DNA of 37,434 bases. Source: Candidatus Zixiibacteriota bacterium. Its GTDB lineage: Bacteria; Zixibacteria; MSB-5A5; UBA10806; 4484-95. The position numbers and the translations under genes are program-made. Below the pieces are notes generated by a model that was given only the letters and a program-made list of their open reading frames with translations, was not told the DNA's origin and ran no database searches. Below, piece after piece: positions 17,859-25,000 of the stretch. Within the stretch, counting starts at the first letter, position 1. Each line of letters begins with the position of its first letter. The stretch is from positions 1 to 37,434 of the forward strand of contig JAGGSN010000039.1 in NCBI GenBank assembly GCA_021159005.1, read 5' to 3'.

Positions 17859-18836
17859 ATGACAACAAGGATAAAAAAATCAATTACGACAGCCACAAAG
17901 CTATTATTGCCTTTTTTATTAATCGCTATGGCTGCTTCATTATATGCTGAAGATCCGGGCTTGCCGGATTCCGTCATTGTCGGTAACCTCAATGATTCTT
18001 TAATAGAAGCAAGTCCCGGAGATACTATAGACATCCCGGTCTGGATAAAAAATGATGAGAACATCATTGCCATTTATCTACCGATAGCTTTAGATTCTCA
18101 ATATATTTCCGAGGATATAAGCGGCAATTTTTACGATATTTTTGATTCATTAAATACGCCTCATTGGGATGCAGCCGATTTTTTAATTCATTTTCCAGAT
18201 GAGCCTATTGAAGGGCTTACAACATATTCCTTAATAGTTCTTTCTGAAAATGGTTCGCCTTGGTACTGGTATGTTTTTAATTCCGGATATGAGTGGGTTC
18301 ACATGGCAGATTTCAGATTCATACTAAGTTCTGAGAATTTATCGGCAGGCGATAAAATACCTATTATACATGGAAATAGTCCTCGTATCGGCGGCATACA
18401 TTTTTGTTTTGAAGATGTGTCTTTTTCAATTCATCCCGAATTCATCACCGGCGCCATCGCCATAGTCCCCGACGGCTACGCCTATCTCCCCGGCGATGCT
18501 AACATGGCGCTGGGCTTATGGCCGCCAAGAGTGCAAGGCAGCGATATGACCTACCTCGTTAATTATTTTAAGGGGTCATCCACAAGCCAGCCTTGCCTTC
18601 TGGATGGTTTTTGGGCCTCCGCTGATATTAATGGCGACTGCAATGTAATCGGCACTGATGTAACCCGGCTGGTTAACTATTTCAGAGGCACAGGCATTAT
18701 CGAATACTGCGCCGATTACGAGCCGCTATGGCTCTCAACTTCAGAAGCTGAAGTTTGCGGCGAACCCGACGGCTGGCCAAACTGCGAGACGCCGCCTGTA
18801 ACCGGCAGAGTTATACCAAGCGGCACCGGCATGTAA
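17859..18836 (+). CDS. Secreted cohesin-like protein with C-terminal dockerin-like repeats (unit A)
   Basis: 325 residues. A signal peptide (to about residue 30, AASLYA) precedes a cohesin-like beta domain (about 32-205) that opens PDSVIVGNLNDSLIEASPGD and continues IDIPVWIKND. The last 120 residues hold two dockerin-like segments: PGDANMALGLWPPRVQGSDM with an unusual insertion in the Ca loop, and ADINGDCNVIGTDVTRLVNYF with a canonical one. The DNA for this C-terminal part is the repeated cassette 18492-18872. The gene follows the propeptide gene by 25 bases, with AAGGA eight bases before the ATG, and closes the first three-gene unit. It may be a scaffold that links dockerin-bearing partners. 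It has no catalytic motif. Confidence 0.8.
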   Translation: MTTRIKKSITTATKLLLPFLLIAMAASLYAEDPGLPDSVIVGNLNDSLIEASPGDTIDIPVWIKNDENIIAIYLPIALDSQYISEDISGNFYDIFDSLNTPHWDAADFLIHFPDEPIEGLTTYSLIVLSENGSPWYWYVFNSGYEWVHMADFRFILSSENLSAGDKIPIIHGNSPRIGGIHFCFEDVSFSIHPEFITGAIAIVPDGYAYLPGDANMALGLWPPRVQGSDMTYLVNYFKGSSTSQPCLLDGFWASADINGDCNVIGTDVTRLVNYFRGTGIIEYCADYEPLWLSTSEAEVCGEPDGWPNCETPPVTGRVIPSGTGM

Positions 18837-18872
18837 GATACTATTACTTGTTGCATGCAAACCAATAGGCAG
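18492..18872 (+). repeat. Dockerin-encoding direct repeat, copy 1 (381 bases)
   Basis: Compared base by base with 21495-21874, this segment is identical except for one extra C (after 18538-18539) that is missing from the other copy. It covers the last ~115 codons of the unit A cohesin-like gene plus 36 bases beyond its stop. The flanking coding sequence of the two genes is clearly diverged, so the cassette was homogenised or copied recently. Its 3' limit, GGCAG, coincides with the first arm of a palindrome in both copies. Confidence 0.95.
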
Positions 18873-18890
18873 TCCGCCGCGGCGGACTGC
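18869..18890. repeat. Perfect 22-base palindrome at the cassette/pseudogene junction
   Basis: Two 11-base arms (18869-18879 and 18880-18890) are perfect reverse complements with no loop. The palindrome lies between the end of dockerin cassette copy 1 and the point where homology to the M4 catalytic domain begins. TCTTCGTTTT follows, so it could also stop transcription. It belongs to the REP-like set of this window. Confidence 0.85.
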
Positions 18891-18901
18891 TCTTCGTTTT
18901 A

Positions 18902-20026
18902 GATGCTCATGTTTATGCCGGATGGATATATGATGAATGGTTTGATAAGTTTAACAGAAATGGATATGACAGCATAGGCAGCAGTATGAAATCGTGGGTA
19001 GATAATAACGATTATTGTTCAGAAGGAGTGATTGCTCGGTTCGATTTTATTATCGAGGGTGTTTTTTATAGATTACTTCCGCCAGGTTATAGATCTGGAA
19101 CTAGAAGTATTGATATTGTTGCTCATGAATGGACTCATGGATTGACAGGTTTCGAATCGGATTTATGGTGTGAAAACGAACCAGGCGCGCTTGATGAATC
19201 ATTTTCGGATATGATGGGTGCTTATATTGCAAGTTTAAGAGATCCATCAGATACGAATATATGGAGAATTGGTGAAAATGTTTATATGGATGGAAGATGT
19301 GTAAACAATATGAAGTTTCCTGAGGAGAATCTACATCCAAGTGTTTATCTAGGGCTATTATGGTATACCGATACTGATAGCCAAAACAATCTTGTTCATA
19401 CCAATAACGGAGTTCCCAGTAAAATGTTTTATCTATTATCCGAGGGAGGACACTATACTGATACGGATGTAACAGGAATAGGCATTGAAAATGCCATAAA
19501 AATTATGTATGAAGCTAATTGTACTTATTGGAGTGAATATAGCGGTTTTCACAATGCTCTTGAAGGTTCGTTTCGAGCGGTATTAGATATAGAAGATTCG
19601 CTTGGTATCGATATTTGGGGATCATTAGCTGTTCCGGTGGCACAAGCTTGGAATGCTGTTAATGTTCAGGATAATACGTGTGCTTTTATTCCAGGGGACT
19701 GTGATGGTGATGGAATTGGAGGAACCATGTTTGATTATATATTTTTAGAAAATGTATTATTTCATGGAGGTGGAATTGATGGCACGCCATTATGCTTGAT
19801 GCCTTATAATAACAATACAGACCGTCAGCATCCGGTAGCGCTGGATATCAACGGTGATTGCACCGTAACTATGGCTGATTTTAGTTTTTTTGACATTTAT
19901 TGGGCTGATGCACAAGAGCTTACCAATGATGATCATATTGGGTTCAACTGGTGTCCTTATTTTGAGCCTGACTTATCTTTAATAACAGCAATTAAAAGAA
20001 AAACAAAAGAAGATGAATCTAAGTAA
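18902..20026 (+). pseudogene. 5'-truncated M4 metallopeptidase with dockerin-like C-terminus (unit B)
   Basis: Homology to the first M4 peptidase begins abruptly at 18902 (DAHVYAGWIYDEW, matching DANVYAGFVYDF) with no start codon; the first in-frame ATG is at 18986. From that ATG the product has 346 residues: HEWTH with H47, the Glu ligand in ALDESFSDM (Asp kept, unlike unit A), VHTN, and a C-terminal pair of dockerin-like loops (PGDCDGDG and DINGDCTVTMADF). The signal peptide, the cohesin-like domain and roughly 70 residues of the catalytic N-lobe are missing. It therefore cannot be exported as written and is probably a remnant, although the remaining frame is intact. The break sits next to the palindrome 18869-18890. 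It is followed after 30 bases by its own propeptide gene. Confidence 0.75.
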
Positions 20027-20056
20027 TTTAATTATTAACATAAACCGGAGGAATTC

Positions 20057-20827
20057 ATGATTAATAAAATATTAATAATCTTCATAACTCTCTTAATATC
20101 AGCAAATGCTCAGGAAAATAAGAAGCAAAATAGCCAAGAACTACCTGATACTTCTAAAACCAATTCATACGAATTTAAAATAAAAGAACCGAGCAAAGTA
20201 ATTGAAGAATTTGGTTTGGGTAAGATTGAAAAAATAAATCTAAACGATAATGGTACTCCATCATGGATTTGGGGTGATTTAAACAAAGGAATAACAGAAA
20301 CCGACCCGATAGAAAAATGCTATCAGTTTTTTGAACTGCATAAAGAGTTATTTGGTATGATAAATCCACGCGAAGAACTGGTAGTATATAGAACACAGGG
20401 CGGCGATCGGGTCAGTACTGTTAAATTTTATCAAGCGCATGGAGGTGTAAGGGTACGATTTGGACAGTATTTTGTTCATTTTAATAAAGATGAAAAGATT
20501 ACTGGCATAAATGGATCTTTTGACCCAGAAGCCAGAAGTATCGATGCGATTCCTTCAATCAGTGTTGAGCAAGCGAGAGAAATAGCTATAAATTCTATGG
20601 AGAAACCAACAACAAATTTATATACCCCTGAAAGGGTCAAACCTGAACTTTATATTGCCAGGTTTGGTGGTAATGATGATGTATTTAACGGTAAATTCAG
20701 ATTAGTATGGAAATGGCCATTTGTAGGAGTGCCGCCAGATAATTCATCATGGTATTATTATATTGATGCAAAAACAGGTGAGTTTGTTAAAAGAGAATCA
20801 GCTGTTAGAAGTACACCATTGAAGTAA
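20057..20827 (+). CDS. Stand-alone FTP/PepSY propeptide-like secreted protein (unit B)
   Basis: 256 residues with a signal peptide (MINKILIIFITLLISANA). The fit to M4 propeptides is better than for the unit A protein. The FTP part reads VKFYQAHGGVRVRFGQYFVHF, then ITGINGSFDPEAR. PSISVEQAREIAI begins the PepSY half, and FRLVWKWPF with SWYYYIDAKTGEFVKRE ends it, close to the textbook YYIDAKTGEIL. GGAGGA lies four bases before the ATG. It shares layout and some motifs with the unit A propeptide (for example KCYQ.LELH/YKE..G..NP.EE) but is well diverged, so the unit duplication is old. If the unit B peptidase is dead, this protein may serve the unit A enzyme or be an orphan inhibitor. Confidence 0.82.
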   Translation: MINKILIIFITLLISANAQENKKQNSQELPDTSKTNSYEFKIKEPSKVIEEFGLGKIEKINLNDNGTPSWIWGDLNKGITETDPIEKCYQFFELHKELFGMINPREELVVYRTQGGDRVSTVKFYQAHGGVRVRFGQYFVHFNKDEKITGINGSFDPEARSIDAIPSISVEQAREIAINSMEKPTTNLYTPERVKPELYIARFGGNDDVFNGKFRLVWKWPFVGVPPDNSSWYYYIDAKTGEFVKRESAVRSTPLK

Positions 20828-20870
20828 AGGAAAATAATCGGTATTAAGCGCTAAAATAGGAGTGAATAAA

Positions 20871-21838
20871 ATGTTGAAATTTTCTAATTGCATAAAAATA
20901 CTAATAGTCTTTTTCATTTTTTTCAGTACGGTTTATGCCACTGACCCTGGCATTCCCGATTCAGTGATTGCAGGAAATCTTGATGGTTCACCTATATTAT
21001 CTTGTCCTGGCGACACTATAAATATACCAATCTGGGTAAAAAATGATGAAGATGCTGTATTACTATATTTCTTAATTGCGATTGATGATCAGTATATTTC
21101 AGATTACCTAAATGGTCAAGTATATGGCATCTTAGATACTCTTTCTGATCCGCCTCATTGGGACATGTATGGATTTCATAACCCGTTTCAGGATTTGCTA
21201 TCACCCGGCTATTCTTCATATCCTTTATTATGCAAATCTGATGACCCTTTTCATATTCCTTATGACTGGCTGCCATTCAATACTCAAAGTGAGTGGGTAA
21301 AAGCTGCAGACTTTACATTTGTATTAAGCTCTGATGAATCTATCATAGGTGATTCCATTCAAGTTATAGAAGGAGAGAATCCTATCTTAACCGGTGGTAT
21401 ATGTTTTACTGATAATAGCGGATATAATGAATGGTTTCCCGACTTTGTCGGCGGCACAATACTTATCGTCCCCGGCGGCTATGAATACCTCCCTGGCGAT
21501 GCTAACATGGCGCTGGGCTTATGGCCGCCAAGAGTGCAAGGAGCGATATGACCTACCTCGTTAATTATTTTAAGGGGTCATCCACAAGCCAGCCTTGCCT
21601 TCTGGATGGTTTTTGGGCCTCCGCTGATATTAATGGCGACTGCAATGTAATCGGCACTGATGTAACCCGGCTGGTTAACTATTTCAGAGGCACAGGCATT
21701 ATCGAATACTGCGCCGATTACGAGCCGCTATGGCTCTCAACTTCAGAAGCTGAAGTTTGCGGCGAACCCGACGGCTGGCCAAACTGCGAGACGCCGCCTG
21801 TAACCGGCAGAGTTATACCAAGCGGCACCGGCATGTAA
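20871..21838 (+). pseudogene. Cohesin-like/dockerin-like protein (unit B), frameshifted
   Basis: The start is the ATG at 20871, with AGGAG eight bases upstream (a GTG at 20862 overlaps that site). A signal peptide (to about FSTVYA) and a cohesin-like domain opening PDSVIAGNLDGSPILSCPGD are intact, matching unit A in order. At 21541-21542 one C is missing relative to copy 1 of the cassette. Translation then ends at 21551 (226 residues) after PPRVQGAI. The dockerin-like remainder (SDMTYLVNYFKG to SGTGM) continues in another frame to 21838. As written, the protein keeps only the first part of its dockerin region. A sequencing or assembly error at this base is possible. Confidence 0.8.
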
Positions 21839-21874
21839 GATACTATTACTTGTTGCATGCAAACCAATAGGCAG
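21495..21874 (+). repeat. Dockerin-encoding direct repeat, copy 2 (380 bases)
   Basis: Same cassette as 18492-18872, with a single-base deletion between 21541 and 21542. It includes the 36 bases after the stop codon, ending at GGCAG where a different palindrome begins. Copy 1 and copy 2 lie 3003 bases apart in direct orientation. Confidence 0.95.
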
Positions 21875-21892
21875 GTCTCGGGGAGACTTGCC
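21870..21892. repeat. REP-like palindrome after cassette copy 2
   Basis: A 10-base stem (21870-21879 with 21883-21892, one G-T pair) with a GGG loop, followed by CTACATTC. It starts with the same GGCAG as the palindrome at 18869 but has a different core, so the two cassette copies end inside two different members of the repeat family. Confidence 0.7.
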
Positions 21893-21910
21893 CTACATTC
21901 TTATCAGCAA

Positions 21911-21939
21911 ATAAAAAGCGCGGGCAAAATACCCGCGCT
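21911..21939 (-). terminator. Intrinsic terminator of the C25 peptidase gene
   Basis: Read on the minus strand, a perfect 8-base GC-rich stem AGCGCGGG/CCCGCGCT (21932-21939 with 21917-21924) with a 7-base loop is followed directly by TTTTTATTT. It lies about 100 bases downstream of the C25 stop. The words ACCCGCGCTATATT of its plus-strand arm are repeated at about 22018-22031, nearer the stop. Confidence 0.7.
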
Positions 21940-21948
21940 ATATTAATT

Positions 21949-22008
21949 TGGCTGGTGTACGTCCTCGTGCACCAGCGTTGTTGGCAGACGAGGACGTCCG
22001 CCAACCAC
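21949..22008. repeat. Dispersed REP-like element, inverted copy of the one at 7265
   Basis: Bases 21949-21983 are the exact reverse complement of 7265-7299 (35 of 35). The core is a hairpin with GCTGGTG/CACCAGC arms (21951-21957, 21970-21976). A second half-copy follows (GACGAGGACGTCCGCC, about 21987-22002) with the same GAGGACGT word. It lies in the convergent gap between the frameshifted cohesin-like gene and the C25 gene. Confidence 0.8.
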
Positions 22009-22037
22009 AATAATAATACCCGCGCTATATTCAAGAA

Positions 22038-25000
22038 TTATTTAATATTGACCGGCAATTTTTCCTTCGTTACCTTCAGTACTGCCGGGCTCGAAGGCGG
22101 TAAAGCCGGACAATAAGCAGGCGGAGGATTGAAGCCTCGGAAATATGAAATTAAATACGTAATGTCAGAACCCAAGAACTGACAGTTGCCGTTAGCGTCA
22201 CCGGCTACATATAACCACTCTTCAGACGAATCGTTATAGCAGCTATCCGGCGGGGGAGCGCTCGCGCCGCGGAAGTAATTTATACCGTAAATAACATCCG
22301 CGCCAATAACATTACCATCGCCGTTAATATCGCCGGGCACATAATCGCATACATATGCTTCCTCGACAGTAAGCGCAACAATTATCGTAAACGGTGTATC
22401 GGAAGCATTGGACATGCCCAAGATACCGCCAATATATTCGCCAATTGCCAACGCGCTGGCATCAAGGGCAACAACAAGCGTATCCTGACCTGATTCAGCA
22501 ATAGTAAATATACTGTCTGAAAGTGAAATCCAATTCTCTTCAGTACTAAAATTAGCAATCAAACCGGCAGTACCAATGTTATAAACAATAATATCATGCG
22601 CTGCCTGCTGTCCCTGTATAAGCGTATCGGAAATCTCCATGGGCGAAACTACAATAATGGGAAATCCAGCTCCGCCAACATCGAAAGTAACCGGAATATT
22701 GATATTCGGATTAGTAGGGTCGTTGCTGGTAAGAATCAATGAGCCGGTATAAATAGCCTCAGGCAGTTCGGAGGCATCAAATGTAATAGTCGCGATAAGG
22801 CTATCATGCGCCTCGATAGTACCGGAAGTCGGTTCGGCAAACAGCCATCGCGTTGTGTTTTTAAACTCGATGGCCAGGTTATTTTGCACATAGGGCGCAT
22901 TATAAACAACCTGTAAGCCAACACTGCCATTACCATTCTGTATACCGATAGTTGCCGAATTATTCGGCATGTTTATATCCTGATACTGGAAATATATCTT
23001 GCCGTTAGACAGCAGAATTATCTGGAACGTGTAAGGTCCGCCATCTCCATAGTGGGGTACGCCAATCCAGGAAATTATCAAACTGTCAACGCCATTTGAA
23101 TAATAGTAGGCACTACCGCCATTATTGAAGTTTAAATCATCCCATAAGGGAGCGATAAGATTGACCGGTTCACTGCCATTAGTGGGAATCTGGTCGTTGG
23201 AATAATCTGTAACAGTCGATGTAAACGACATAAATCCGTTTGTGCTAAGCCTGAAAGTGTTAAACAAATTGCCATAGAATTCAAAGTTAAAGCCTATAGA
23301 AAATGGTCCAACGTTAGTATCATCGCCGAGGCCGGTAATAGGCGTGCCAATCGATGTTATATCAATCCAGCTATAGGTTGGGCCAGCCGGTTCGTTGGAA
23401 TCTTTCCATGAGTAGCCGAATGCATCAGGACCGCCCTGGTCGCGATTCACGGGCGGGAAATAAGGTTCGGGCTTAGCGCCTGGTTTATCCGAGAGGTTAT
23501 GATAACCGAGAGGTTTTATAGATGACAACCTTACAGCATCCGCAACTTTCTTTATATTGCCAAAGCTCAGGATACTGTCATCGGTTTCAGCAGAGAGGCT
23601 GAAATAGAGCGGGCCTTCGCCGTTGTTGGCAAGAATTAAATCGCGCGTAATCAGTTCACCGGAAGCTGCAGTTACCGAATATGAGATTGGATTAATGGAT
23701 AGTTCCGGCGGATTCTGGGGAAGATTGTTAGTGAGGGCTACATCATCAATATACCAGCCTGCTTTATTAATGTAACTATCCGAGCCAAATAACCATCTGA
23801 ATTGAACAACCTGGCCGGCATAATCGTCCAATCCGAAATTTGCCCGCTCCCAGCCGGAACTGGTATTCGTATAGCCCGGCTCGTTAAGAGAATAAATATA
23901 CATGTCAGGATAACCGCCCTCAGGCGTAAGCAGATTCCATGATGCACCGCCGTTTGTAGAAATGGATACATTGCCCCCATCATAACTGTTCTCCATATCA
24001 TACCAGTGATAAAATTCGAACTGGGCAGCGGGAGAATTAATTATCATTGAAGCACTGATTAATACATCATGACAATTTAATGGGTAATCACCGCCTAAGT
24101 TAGTGCCCCAGACATTGACGCCATAATATGCCTCATTCGGACCGCTGTTTGGTTCACCCCATTGCCAACTCCCCGACCCGCTGTAGCCGCCATCATTAAA
24201 TTCGAAAGATTCGGCAGTTCTTAATTCAAAATCCAAGCTATTTACATAGCCTCCCGCAGCGGTAATCTCAAGGTTAAACACAACAGAATGACCCTGCGGA
24301 AAGTCATCATCGGCAACTACCGTGAAAACATCATCATGGTTGTCGGCTGTACCGCCATCAGGGGCTATATTGCCAAACGTTCCATTAGCATCGGTTATGG
24401 ACACCATTTCATCATCTTCAGAGATAATACAATTTACCGTATTAGCCGCAGCCGAACCGTTGTTTATCAAGGTAATCACGATATCGGCAGTCTCGCCAGC
24501 CTCTAAGATGCCATTGCCGTTTCCGGTTTCATCATTAATAATAAGGGAAACAAAGTCAACATCCGGAGCATGAACAGGGATTGAGAAATAGCTTGTCCAG
24601 GTTTCTATGCTTGTCGAATCGTTTATTTCCAATTCGAATGCAATCAGGTGACCATCCGGTGTATTAGAGGCAACATCAAAGGAATAGGCATCATCAGCGC
24701 TGGCTGTTCCATAATCACCGTCGATATCGCCATAGAATTCGGAGCCATCATTGATAGTTGTATGGGAGTCGGTCGAACCAAGATTGGCCGAAACGCTATA
24801 AGCCTGATCGGGACCGACATTAACAAGTGTTGCATCCAGCAATACCGATTCGCCGAAATCGACCTCGCCATTATTATTACCGTTGGAATCGTCAATTACA
24901 AAGCTGTCTAAAACAACATAAGGTCCGTCAGGAGCAATCACTAATATATTGGCAATGTAAGCAACTTTATTATAAGCGGTAACTGTAAGAGTTACATTTT

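Noticed and set aside
21846-22034. 62-residue minus-strand open frame downstream of the C25 gene
   Set aside because: It consists of the C25 terminator and dispersed repeat sequence; the low-complexity product is an artefact of the repeats.
21490-22035. Possible CRISPR-like array (repeated words ACCCGCGCTATATT and GAGGACGT)
   Set aside because: Only two or three irregularly spaced, palindromic words are present, with no uniform spacers and no cas genes; REP-like repeats explain them.
24288-24911. Plus-strand open frames opposite the C25 gene
   Set aside because: They are antisense shadows of a long, well-supported coding frame; hydrophobic-looking products come from the reverse of Asp/Gly/Asn-rich codons.
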